From Bacteroidales bacterium (GTDB lineage Bacteria > Bacteroidota > Bacteroidia > Bacteroidales > UBA3824), in assembly GCA_017645985.1 (NCBI GenBank), contig JAGCNK010000199.1, positions 1 to 11,818 on the forward strand: 11,818 bases of DNA. Direction: 5' to 3'. The position numbers and the translations under genes are program-made. This document shows, piece by piece, positions 5,601 to 11,818 of this stretch. The notes beneath the pieces are model-generated. The model made no database searches. It had not been told where the DNA came from and saw nothing but the letters and a program-made list of their open reading frames with translations. The number at the start of each line of letters is the position of its first letter. The stretch's first letter is position 1.

Positions 5601-7232
5601 GATCAATATATCACCGCTGATAAATCAACGGCTACTCTCAACGATAAAGTAACCTTTACCGTTGCAGACCGCTCTGCCGAGGGGTTGTTGATTGAAAAGG
5701 TTTTGGTAAACAATGCAGTGTTTAGCGGCAGGTCGTTTGATATGAAGGATTATTTGCAAGATGTTGAAATAAAGGCGGTTTACTCTAATAATAGTTATAC
5801 TATTACCACCGATGAGTATTCCAACACAGACAAGTCATCGGCAAATACAGGCGATGTTATTAATGTAACTTTTACAAAACGAGATGGTTATACCTTAACC
5901 TCTGCCACTTACAATGGCACTGCCTTGACAATCAACAACGGCGCGGCGTCGTTTACAATGCCTGCGGCAAATGTAACCATTGCAACAACTTATACACCAA
6001 TAGTTTATAACATTACCACCGACCAATATGTCACCGCTGATAAAGCAACGGCTACTATCAACGACCAAGTATCTTTTACAGTTGCTGACCGCACAAATGA
6101 TGGTTACAAATTAGATAAGGTGTTAGTAAACAATACTGAGTTTTCGGGTACATCATTTAATATGGCTGATTATTTAAAGGATGTAACTATTACGGCGGTA
6201 TATTCTAAAAATAGTAATCCCGTGGTGGAATACACTATTACAAACGATGAGTTTTCTACTACCGACAAAGCATCGGCAAATGAAGGTGATGTTATTACTG
6301 TAACATTTACAAATAGAGATGGTTATAACTTAACATCGGCAACTTATAATGGCTCACCATTAAATATTACAGACAATGCAGCACAATTTACTATGCCTGC
6401 GGCAAATGTAACAATAGCAACCACTTACAAACCTATCAAAAACGACAAACTCCTTATAGTTGATGATATTATAGTGGAGGCTGACGGATATTGCGCCGGA
6501 GATGTGCTGAGGTTGTCGTTTAAGACTACTTGCAAAAAGGGCAAATATCAGATTATGTTTTCGGAACGCGCCAAGACCGAGGGGTTCGTTGATTTGGATT
6601 TTGCCGATATTGAAGATTCGGAACGTCAGACGGCAAAGTTTGATATTCCATCATCGACCAATTATGGTAATTATCAAGGCTTTATACGTGTGGTAGATGT
6701 CGATGGCAACGAAGGTGCGGCGTTTCCTTTTGGATTTAACATCGATTATCCCAACGATATTATTGAAACCAAGTATGCCGATTTGATTTGCGTTAACAAT
6801 TTCAGTCACAACTATGTAGCGTATCAATGGATGAAAAACGGCAAAGAAATTGCCGGTGCAAACAAGCAATTTTATATTGATTATCCTGCGCTCAATGGTG
6901 TTTACAATGTGATTGTTACCGACAAAAACGGCAATAAGTTTAAGGTGTGCGACTTCCGTGCGGCAGAACTCAAAACCAAGAGCGCACCCAAAACATCGGT
7001 AAATGTTTATCCTAACCCTACGCTTAGTATGCAACCTATTACAATAGAGTTGGTTGGGGTAGATATTTCCGAAAAATGCGAAATAATGCTTTACACACAT
7101 TCGGGATCATTGGTACAAAAGATTTCAGATGCCAAAACATTGAATGTGGTATATTTAAAATCAGGCATTTACACCGGCGTGGTGGTTATTAACGGTAAAA
7201 AACTAACTTTTAAACTGATAGTAAACGATTAA
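2697..7232 (+). CDS. Large secreted surface repeat protein with type IX sorting domain, 1511 aa
   Basis: Residues 1-20 form a Sec signal (ILFIIVLFSIVSITFG, cleavage likely near QES). Residues about 27-130 are the N-terminal domain common in gut BspA-like proteins (VEYSYDKENWYKL, VYLRGNN, SGNIMTL). Residues about 138-250 hold five DUF285/BspA-like units spaced 25-27 aa, each with M/LF-x2-C and most with CY before it. Residues about 312-1247 hold 13 repeats of 70-80 aa of the bacterial beta/InlB-B-like kind. Residues about 1248-1345 are an unrecognised beta-rich region, followed by an Ig-like region (VAYQWMKNGKEIAG, LNGVYNVIVTDKNG). Residues 1434-1511 are a type A T9SS sorting domain (VNVYPNP, LKSGIYTGVVV, ending KLIVND). 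The protein should therefore cross the outer membrane by the type IX system and be attached to the cell surface or released. A role in adhesion is inference. The N-terminal third is AT-rich; the last part has codon use more like the downstream gene. Confidence 0.9.
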   Translation: MKRYILFIIVLFSIVSITFGQESEPDYLCFEVTEGTKIKLTSTNNTYTNCNYKSVNVEYSYDKENWYKLGQSEITVSKDCFVYLRGNNTAFFDPNLSNIYQPSYRAGFYFSKPFKCSGNIMTLIDKTGEITTLEKYAFAGLFSECPILTAPKLPAVNLADNCYGSMFKGCSKLITAPALPATVLAKSCYAGMFNDCTSLVNAPEISATVLAKECYNGMFRNCTSLKKAPLIKAFSTYSVLSYNCMFYGCTNLEYISVKFTKWFTSSNYPITDDWVTNVSSTGVFICPKNLEGKYGVDYIPEGWTIKYIEDLFTINIPDSSKPYVTISKITELDAGDEVSFSIADRTAEGYTATVTVQGSEIIKTTQSGNDYTFTMPAEDVTISVTYSSTPINYTITTDDYSTVDKTEASEGETVNVTFVNRDGYNLTSATYNGNPLTITNNNASFTMPAANVTIASTYTKIDYTITADQYSTPSKPKANVGDEITVTFAKRDGYNLTSATYNGNALTITNNTSYFTMPAENVVIATTYTKVDYTITADQYSTPNKTTANVGDEITVSFANIDGYTLTSATYNGTALTITNNAASFTMPAANVTIATTYTKIDYTITADQYSTPNKTTANFGDEITVTFANRDGYTLTSATYNDNPLTITNGTASFTMPAAAVSIATTYTPINYTINKGDYIDVDKTTATINDKVTITVTDRTAQGYQLTKVLANTTEVAITNYIGEIDMKDYLTDVNITAEYSKIEYYLYYEAYARPQPQRLTAYVGDVIYLIIANRPGYELYSVTYNDIELTFADFKASFVMPAANVTIKTKYRPIIYNIICADDNVSVDKSTAVVLNTVSINVVDRTAQGYQLTKVLANTTEVPITDFKGEIEMKYYVCDVTISAEYKKIGYAITSDNYATPNKTTANVGDEITVDFATRPGYNLTSATYNSNVLTITNGAASFTMPAAAVTIATTYTPIVYNITTDQYITADKSTATLNDKVTFTVADRSAEGLLIEKVLVNNAVFSGRSFDMKDYLQDVEIKAVYSNNSYTITTDEYSNTDKSSANTGDVINVTFTKRDGYTLTSATYNGTALTINNGAASFTMPAANVTIATTYTPIVYNITTDQYVTADKATATINDQVSFTVADRTNDGYKLDKVLVNNTEFSGTSFNMADYLKDVTITAVYSKNSNPVVEYTITNDEFSTTDKASANEGDVITVTFTNRDGYNLTSATYNGSPLNITDNAAQFTMPAANVTIATTYKPIKNDKLLIVDDIIVEADGYCAGDVLRLSFKTTCKKGKYQIMFSERAKTEGFVDLDFADIEDSERQTAKFDIPSSTNYGNYQGFIRVVDVDGNEGAAFPFGFNIDYPNDIIETKYADLICVNNFSHNYVAYQWMKNGKEIAGANKQFYIDYPALNGVYNVIVTDKNGNKFKVCDFRAAELKTKSAPKTSVNVYPNPTLSMQPITIELVGVDISEKCEIMLYTHSGSLVQKISDAKTLNVVYLKSGIYTGVVVINGKKLTFKLIVND
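3108..3446 (+). repeat. DUF285/BspA-like repeats, five units of about 26 aa
   Basis: Within the large protein, the segments LFSEC, MFKGC, MFNDC, MFRNC and MFYGC recur at residues 141, 166, 192, 218 and 245. Between them lie variants of APxLPATVLAKxCY. The Cys before and in each MF motif is conserved. Such Cys-bearing leucine-rich-like repeats are frequent in Bacteroidales surface proteins. Confidence 0.8.
3630..6437 (+). repeat. Thirteen tandem 70-80 aa beta repeats in two alternating subtypes
   Basis: Subtype A is about 70 aa, with YTITTDxYST, ANVGDEITVTF, RDGYxLTSATYNG and FTMPAANVTIATTY. Subtype B is 70-75 aa, with VYNITTDQYxTADK, TINDxVxFTVADRTAxGY, KVLVNNTEF and an MxDYLxDVTITAxYSK ending. 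By residue: repeat 1 (312-391) is divergent and B-like; repeats 2-5 (392-671) are A,A,A,A; 6 (672-745) B; 7 (746-817) divergent A; 8 (818-892) B; 9 (893-962) A; 10 (963-1032) B; 11 (1033-1102) A; 12 (1103-1177) B; 13 (1178-1247) A. Stretches of DNA are almost identical: 4305-4343 equals 4515-4553 (210 bp apart) and 5565-5602 equals 5985-6022 (420 bp apart). Confidence 0.85.
6996..7229 (+). other. Type IX secretion C-terminal sorting domain
   Basis: Residues 1434-1511 of the large protein have the SVNVYPNP opening, a central IMLYTHSGSLVQK strand pair, the LKSGIYTGVVV motif and a terminal KLTFKLIVND. This is the layout of type A T9SS C-terminal domains, which guide translocation and are usually removed by PorU. 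Confidence 0.85.
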
Positions 7233-7234
7233 TT

Positions 7235-8077
7235 ATGAAAAAGATGATTTTAACGGCAATGTTGCTCGCTTTGGCGGGCGGCATTTTTGCTCAAGATAAC
7301 AGTGGAAACTATATTACATTTGATTTTGGAACGGGCTTGCAAAGTTTGTTGTACAAAATTGACGGCTTTGAAAACAAGTTGGGTGCAGGCGTTAAAGTAG
7401 GTCTCGGCTATAAACGGCTGTTCAACGACCATATAGGCTTGTTGGCAGGTGTTCAGTTTGCCAATTACAATAGGTCTGCCACCGCCGCATTTGTGCAAAG
7501 CATTGATAATGCGATAGATGAAGACGGCAATAATTACACTCACCGCACTTCGTTCAACAATCTTAAAGAGCGTCAAAAATCTGGGCAGATTATGATACCC
7601 GTTGAGTTTGTGTATGTAACAGCATTGGGCGAAAAGTTTAAGTTTCAGGCAGATGGAGGTTTATATGCTGGGTTTTCAGTAGGCAGTTCGTTTCGCACGG
7701 TAGACGGCAATTTGGACACCCGCCGCTATTACTACGAGCAAGACCTTGTAGTCGATGGCGATTATCCTCAACATAGTCTTTACACTGCCAACGAATTTAG
7801 CGGAAGTTACGATTTAAAAGCATCGTTTGGCGGCTTGATGTCGCTGCGGTTGTTATATCCCGTTGACGACAAGTTTACACTCACCGCCGGATTTTATGGA
7901 ATGATATCGTTTACATCAGTGATTACCAAATCAGAAAACATCCTCTACGACCCTGATTGTATGTCGATAGATGCATATTCAGATACGCATTACAATGGTG
8001 TGCTAAACTCTGCGTTGGCTGATAAGGTAAAACCGTTTGGCGTAGGCATGATGGTGGGGTTTGAGTATGGGTTTTAA
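7235..8077 (+). CDS. Outer-membrane beta-barrel protein, 280 aa
   Basis: The N-terminus MKKMILTAMLLALAGGIFAQ is a clear Sec signal with cleavage before or after the Gln. The rest alternates short amphipathic strands with Gly/aromatic pairs (YITFDFGTGL, LGAGVKVGLGYKR, IGLLAGVQFANY, FQADGGLYAGFSVG, FTLTAGFYGMISF) and ends VGMMVGFEYGF, with the C-terminal Phe expected for BAM-assembled barrels. Length and pattern fit small Bacteroidota barrels of the PorT-like/OMP_b-brl group, probably 8 to 10 strands. The ATG is 2 nt after the stop of the large surface protein, so translation is likely coupled. This suggests an anchor or partner of that protein, but no direct proof is visible. Its stop shares bases with the stop of the convergent gene. 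Confidence 0.8.
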   Translation: MKKMILTAMLLALAGGIFAQDNSGNYITFDFGTGLQSLLYKIDGFENKLGAGVKVGLGYKRLFNDHIGLLAGVQFANYNRSATAAFVQSIDNAIDEDGNNYTHRTSFNNLKERQKSGQIMIPVEFVYVTALGEKFKFQADGGLYAGFSVGSSFRTVDGNLDTRRYYYEQDLVVDGDYPQHSLYTANEFSGSYDLKASFGGLMSLRLLYPVDDKFTLTAGFYGMISFTSVITKSENILYDPDCMSIDAYSDTHYNGVLNSALADKVKPFGVGMMVGFEYGF

Positions 8078-8907
8078 CCAACCACCCTCACGCCACCATC
8101 TTCAATCACTATCAAATGTTGTTTATACAATCCACCGATAGCCTTTTTGAAAACCTTCTTGCTGATGCCGAATACACGCATGATGTCATCGGGCGAGGTT
8201 TTGTCGGAATAAGGAAGAAAACCGTTGTTTTCTTGCAGCTTCTTGTAAATGATCTCCTCGGTAGAATCCACCAGTTTTGCGCTTGATTTTTCGAGCATCA
8301 CGTCGATACGGTTGTCTTCGCGAATTTTGTTAACATAGCCGTAGGTGTATTCGCCGGAATGTACGGGGCGGAACATCTCAGAATTGTAAATCATTCCCCA
8401 GTGAGAATTGTCCACAATCACCTTGTAGCCAAGTTCGGTGCGCTGGTGAATAAATATCTCCACACGTTCGCCGTGGTAGTATTCGGGGTCGCGGGGGTCG
8501 AGAAACTTGTTGAGCCTCTGCGAACATACGATACGGTTTGTGGTCTGGTCTAAATAAATGTATACAAAGTATTTGCGGCCAACGCTCGGCTTGTCTTTCT
8601 GCTCGCTGAACGGCAGCAGGAGGTCTTTTTCCAAACCCCAGTCAAGAAACGCGCCCACCTTCGAGGTCTGCACGCACTCCAGCCAGGCAAACTGTCCCAC
8701 ATGGGCAACCGGCATATCGGTAATGGCCACAAGGCGGTCTTCGCTGTCGGTGTACACAAACGCGTCCACCTCGCTGCCCACCTTCATATCGGGAGTAACG
8801 TAGCGTTTGGGCATAAGTATTTCGCCGAGGTCTTCGCCATTGAGCATCAGTCCGTTGGGACACTCACGAAGAACCGTCATTTTGTTGTTGTATCCTATTT
8901 CAATCAT
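8074..8907 (-). CDS. cvfB: CvfB-family S1-domain RNA-binding protein
   Basis: 277 aa, the usual length of CvfB/YitL proteins. The N-terminal S1-like part is at about 1-65. An S1 domain lies at about 68-130 (GQFAWLECVQTSKVGAFLDW, then LLLPFSEQ), and a second at about 145-206 (GERVEIFIHQRTELGYKVIV, GYVNKIREDNRIDVML). A winged helix follows at about 215-275 (IIYKKLQENNGFLPYSDKTS, FGISKKVFKKAIGGLYKQ). In Staphylococcus, CvfB binds RNA and affects virulence gene expression; in Bacteroidota the role is not defined. It is cytoplasmic. It starts 17 nt after the CvpA-family gene, in one transcription unit with it. Its stop overlaps that of the convergent barrel gene, with no terminator between them. 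Confidence 0.88.
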   Translation of the reverse strand: MIEIGYNNKMTVLRECPNGLMLNGEDLGEILMPKRYVTPDMKVGSEVDAFVYTDSEDRLVAITDMPVAHVGQFAWLECVQTSKVGAFLDWGLEKDLLLPFSEQKDKPSVGRKYFVYIYLDQTTNRIVCSQRLNKFLDPRDPEYYHGERVEIFIHQRTELGYKVIVDNSHWGMIYNSEMFRPVHSGEYTYGYVNKIREDNRIDVMLEKSSAKLVDSTEEIIYKKLQENNGFLPYSDKTSPDDIMRVFGISKKVFKKAIGGLYKQHLIVIEDGGVRVVG

Positions 8908-8924
8908 AAAACAAATGAGTTTAC

Positions 8925-9476
8925 TTAGTTGTTGGCATCGTCGGGATGCTTAAAAGGGGTGAGCTTGTCGTTGTCCATTTTCAGATAAGGGAAAATAGAC
9001 GTTACAAGGCTCGTGCTGAGATATGTGAGACGGCTGCTCTTGGCGCTTTTGGGCAGGAAAGCCACATGCTCGTCGAGCTTGAACATCGCAATCAGAAACA
9101 CCGCCGCAATAAAGAAGTACTTAATGGCGCCGAACACTCCGCCGAGAGCCCTGTTGGTGAATCCCTTTTGGATGCTTGCCAAATGGTTGCAGACCTTCCT
9201 GTTGAGCTGCAGGGTGAGATAGATGACACCGCAAAACAGCAGCACAAGCACAAACATAGCCAAAAGGTCGTTGATAAGGCTTATGGAGTCGAGCATATTG
9301 TAAATCTGTTTCGACACGTTTACGCAGATGGTGAGTCCGATAAGAACCGAAAACAAAGAGATAGTCTGCGCTATCACACCTTGAGTAAAACCTCTATAGG
9401 CCCCAACCACAATCAGGGCTATCATTATTACGTCAAACAGGCTGACCCAGACGGTAAATTCAATCGTATCGTTCAT
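8925..9476 (-). CDS. CvpA-family inner-membrane protein, 183 aa
   Basis: Four hydrophobic segments are visible, at residues about 8-26, 34-52, 70-90 and 110-131. The loop between segments 3 and 4 carries NRALGGVFGAIKY, matching the N-R-x-L-G-x2-F-G-x2-K core of CvpA proteins. The C-terminal 50 residues are polar. E. coli CvpA is needed for colicin V production and for envelope resistance to bile salts; the molecular function is unresolved. The gene lies 17 nt upstream of the CvfB gene and 54 nt downstream of the deacetylase; that AT-rich gap holds no convincing promoter, so all may belong to one run. Confidence 0.85.
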   Translation of the reverse strand: MNDTIEFTVWVSLFDVIMIALIVVGAYRGFTQGVIAQTISLFSVLIGLTICVNVSKQIYNMLDSISLINDLLAMFVLVLLFCGVIYLTLQLNRKVCNHLASIQKGFTNRALGGVFGAIKYFFIAAVFLIAMFKLDEHVAFLPKSAKSSRLTYLSTSLVTSIFPYLKMDNDKLTPFKHPDDANN

Positions 9477-9530
9477 CGCACAAAAAATTTGTCAGCGTAA
9501 AATTACAAAAAATATTTACAGTGTAATAAT

Positions 9531-10199
9531 CTAATGTATAATTTTTTCAGAAATATTCCACAAATTGTTTACACCGTCGGGAATCGGCACAAACTCATAC
9601 CCCTGTGCGGTGTAGTATTCGAGAGTCTGACGCAGAGCGTATTTTTGCCGTGGCTCAGCCTTTATATTGTCGTGAAACACTATAATAGAGCCGTCGGAGG
9701 CGTTGCGCTTGACGTTCTGCCAGCAGTCCTCGGGCGAAATCCTTCGGTTGTAATCCTCCGAAAGCACATCCCACAGCACAATGGTCTTTTCTTCGGCTAT
9801 CATCCGCGACTGTCGCTTGTTGCGCAGCATACCGTGCGGCGGACGAAAGAGCGTGGTGTTGATATAGCTGTCGGCAAGGTGCATGTTTTCGATATAAGGA
9901 TCAATCTTGCACCGCGAAGCCTTGAGATGGTTGAAAGTATGGTTTCCCACACTGTGTCCCTCGGCTATAATGCGCTGATATATTTCTGGATAGCGTTGCA
10001 CATTCTCGCCCACGCAAAAAAACGTGGCCTTGGCACCAAACTCGCCGAGAGTGTCAAGGGTAAAAGGGGTGAGCTCGGGAATCGGGCCGTCGTCGATGGT
10101 GATATACATCAACTTACGACCCTCCACAAGCGGCATCTTCCAAAGGAAGTACTTGAAAAAAAATCTCACCCACTGCGGCGGATGCACAATCAAATTCAT
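9531..10199 (-). CDS. NodB-type polysaccharide deacetylase, 222 aa
   Basis: All NodB homology motifs are present: motif 1 TIDDGP (34-39, D36 probable base, D37 metal ligand), motif 2 GNHTFNH (H87 and H91 metal ligands), motif 3 RPPHG (119-123), motif 4 around WDVLSEDY (143-150), and motif 5 IIVFHD (H176). This is carbohydrate esterase family 4, which removes N-acetyl groups from peptidoglycan, chitin-like or exopolysaccharide sugars. There is no signal peptide; the first 30 residues (WVRFFFKYFLWKMPLV) are hydrophobic and basic and could hold the enzyme at the membrane. The start is 3 nt after the stop of the DUF2723 gene, so the two are probably co-translated. The substrate cannot be read from the sequence. 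Confidence 0.92.
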   Translation of the reverse strand: MNLIVHPPQWVRFFFKYFLWKMPLVEGRKLMYITIDDGPIPELTPFTLDTLGEFGAKATFFCVGENVQRYPEIYQRIIAEGHSVGNHTFNHLKASRCKIDPYIENMHLADSYINTTLFRPPHGMLRNKRQSRMIAEEKTIVLWDVLSEDYNRRISPEDCWQNVKRNASDGSIIVFHDNIKAEPRQKYALRQTLEYYTAQGYEFVPIPDGVNNLWNISEKIIH

Positions 10200-10202
10200 A
10201 AC

Positions 10203-11818
10203 CTACATCGACTGAGGATCACACAAATAGAGATATATCGCTATAATCTGCTGTCGGGATGTAGAAAGAGTCTGATACCACTGCGAGAATGCGTTAGAGT
10301 TCATATCCATAGTCTCAAACTGGGCAATCTCGGGCATTGTGCGCATCATTTCGGCCAACCTTTCGGAATACTGACGTGCGTCGGGGTCGCGGTTCGAAAG
10401 CATTATTCTCACAATCTCGTGGGCGTATGCGCACGAGCGGTAGCGGTCTTCCTCAACAGTGGCGCGCTGCTCTTCGTCGAGCGACCGGAAGAATTTGATT
10501 TCCTGCTCGGTCTGTTTTACAAGCACGTCCATATTCTTGCGTGCGGTTTCGTTATCGCCAATTTTGTAGTAACTGTCGGTAAGGAAAATGTCGTAAAACG
10601 ACGGCGGAACGCAGTTGAATGGCATCACCTCGTAGCAGCGGTTGAGAACCTCACGAGCCTTGTCAGTCTTCTTTTCCAAGATAAGCTTGTCGACAAGACG
10701 CGAGAATGTGCTCTTGACGTTCATCAGCATACGAAGGTTGTTTTCGTCGAGATAAACACGCGGATCGTTGATGCCGCCCCACTGGAATTTCTCCATCAGA
10801 GCCTTGTAGAGTATGTCGGTATTGATTGTACCCTTGTCGGGATTCTGCGAAGAATTAACCTTTACAGGCACAAACCTGTAGGTGAAACCGTCGAGACGGA
10901 AATATCCGTCGAGATTCTGATAAGCATCGCTGCCCACCGTAATGGCAAAATATACAGGACGTTCCCAATTGTTCTGAGCCAGAATGTCGAGAACCATCAG
11001 CTGTCCCTTGCGGATATACTGGCTGGGATGAGTCCATTTTACAGCGTCAACTATGAGAGCCGAATCCTCCACGGGAACTGTTCCGTTGGCGATAACCTTC
11101 TGCTTGTCAACAGGCAGCATAAAGTTGAGAGTGGGCACAAAATCAGTCTTTTCGCCCGACTGTGATGTGAGTTTCGACATATCGCTGTCGTCGGCCACAA
11201 AGTCGATAACGTTTTTGAGCGGCAGGTGCGAGTTGCACACGTCGCGGAGCAGAGCGTCGGCGGTGGTCTTGATAGTGCTTATACCTTCACGCGAAACGCC
11301 ATACTGTTGTGGGTTGGAATTCAATGTGTTAATCAACGCAACAATTTTGGCAAACTGGGTCACCTTGCGGTTGGCAATAGCCTCATAATCAGACTGATGT
11401 TTCTGTCTGAAATCAGAATTGGCAAGGAGAGCCACCAAATCGCTGTAGAGTTTTTCAAAACGAGGCAGGAAGTCAGGATTTGCGTCAAACTTCTCGTTGA
11501 CGAACAGAGCGTCCTGCTTGCTGTAATACACAATGTCGCGAGTGCCAGCCACATACTGGTCGTGAGTGAGGCTGATAGGCAGCGGAGCCGACTCGTATGC
11601 GCGGCGTTTCATCTGGTCGGCATACCAGTCAGTATTGATGTAGGCAAGGTTTACCACACGCACGTCGGTACGGTAGCCCTCCACCTCCTGCACATACCAC
11701 AATGGGAATGTGTCGTTGTCGCCGTTGGTAAAGAGAATTGCGTTGGGAGCGCACGAGTCAAGATAGTTTTTGGCAAAGTCGCGTGCGGTGTAGCGGTACG
11801 AGCGGTCGTGGTCGTCCC
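10203..11818 (-). CDS. DUF2723 (GT117) membrane protein, C-terminal part (5' end outside window)
   Basis: The frame is open through the right edge; a TTG at 11702 is internal. About 537 residues are visible. The first ones read DDHDRSYRYTARDFAKNYLD, then LFTNGDNDTFPLWYVQEVEG and NTDWYADQMKRRAYESAPLP, which are highly characteristic of Bacteroidota DUF2723 proteins of about 1000-1100 aa, now grouped as glycosyltransferase family 117. In these, the N-terminal half carries many membrane segments with a GT-C-like fold and the C-terminal half is a soluble extracytoplasmic part. The visible part has no long hydrophobic helix and ends in TPR-like helices (KTDKAREVLNRCYEV, DNETARKNMDVLV). A role in protein or envelope glycosylation is inferred from the family. 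The polysaccharide deacetylase follows 3 nt after its stop. Confidence 0.88.
   Translation of the reverse strand, partial: DDHDRSYRYTARDFAKNYLDSCAPNAILFTNGDNDTFPLWYVQEVEGYRTDVRVVNLAYINTDWYADQMKRRAYESAPLPISLTHDQYVAGTRDIVYYSKQDALFVNEKFDANPDFLPRFEKLYSDLVALLANSDFRQKHQSDYEAIANRKVTQFAKIVALINTLNSNPQQYGVSREGISTIKTTADALLRDVCNSHLPLKNVIDFVADDSDMSKLTSQSGEKTDFVPTLNFMLPVDKQKVIANGTVPVEDSALIVDAVKWTHPSQYIRKGQLMVLDILAQNNWERPVYFAITVGSDAYQNLDGYFRLDGFTYRFVPVKVNSSQNPDKGTINTDILYKALMEKFQWGGINDPRVYLDENNLRMLMNVKSTFSRLVDKLILEKKTDKAREVLNRCYEVMPFNCVPPSFYDIFLTDSYYKIGDNETARKNMDVLVKQTEQEIKFFRSLDEEQRATVEEDRYRSCAYAHEIVRIMLSNRDPDARQYSERLAEMMRTMPEIAQFETMDMNSNAFSQWYQTLSTSRQQIIAIYLYLCDPQSM

Noticed and set aside
9534..11165. Very long plus-strand ORF (543 codons) opposite the deacetylase and DUF2723 genes
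   Set aside because: It is antisense to two well-recognised proteins with complete motifs; its translation is rich in His, Arg and Val without domain features, as expected for a mirror frame.

Overview
The window looks like chromosome of a member of the Bacteroidales (phylum Bacteroidota). The reasons are a Bacteroides-type promoter (TTTG, 20 nt, TATCTTTG), A-rich start contexts without clear Shine-Dalgarno sequences, a C-terminal type IX secretion signal, BspA/DUF285-like surface repeats, an outer-membrane barrel with a terminal Phe, and a DUF2723 membrane protein typical of this phylum. No tRNA, rRNA, CRISPR array, transposase or integrase gene was found.

Layout. (1) 2-835 (+): 3' part of a TPM-domain membrane protein, ending at a strong hairpin terminator that also faces (2) a 56-aa 2[4Fe-4S] ferredoxin at 896-1066 (-), a gene too short for ordinary ORF lists. 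(3) 1193-1715 (-): a YoeB-like toxin and its overlapping antitoxin behind a consensus promoter. The antitoxin frame is broken by one in-frame TGA while the toxin looks intact. (4) 1716-2221: about 500 bases without a convincing protein gene. It holds the toxin-antitoxin promoter and, at about 1892-2137, a dense set of long complementary segments bounded by a -7-like box and a T-run. I read this as a candidate structured RNA, either free-standing or a leader of the next operon. (5) 2222-8077 (+): a tight three-gene unit encoding a small P-loop NTPase, a 1511-aa secreted repeat protein and a 280-aa outer-membrane barrel. The first part is clearly AT-rich and looks acquired. (6) 8074-11818 (-): higher-GC housekeeping genes in one direction, namely DUF2723/GT117 (5' end outside the window), a NodB-type polysaccharide deacetylase, a CvpA-family membrane protein and a CvfB-family S1 protein.

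How they may work together. The large protein has a Sec signal, a BspA-like repeat region, 13 beta-type repeats of about 70 aa in two alternating subtypes, an Ig-like region and a type IX sorting domain. It is best read as a cell-surface adhesin co-expressed with an outer-membrane partner. The two points that most deserve follow-up are the candidate structured RNA upstream of that operon and the toxin gene with an interrupted antitoxin.
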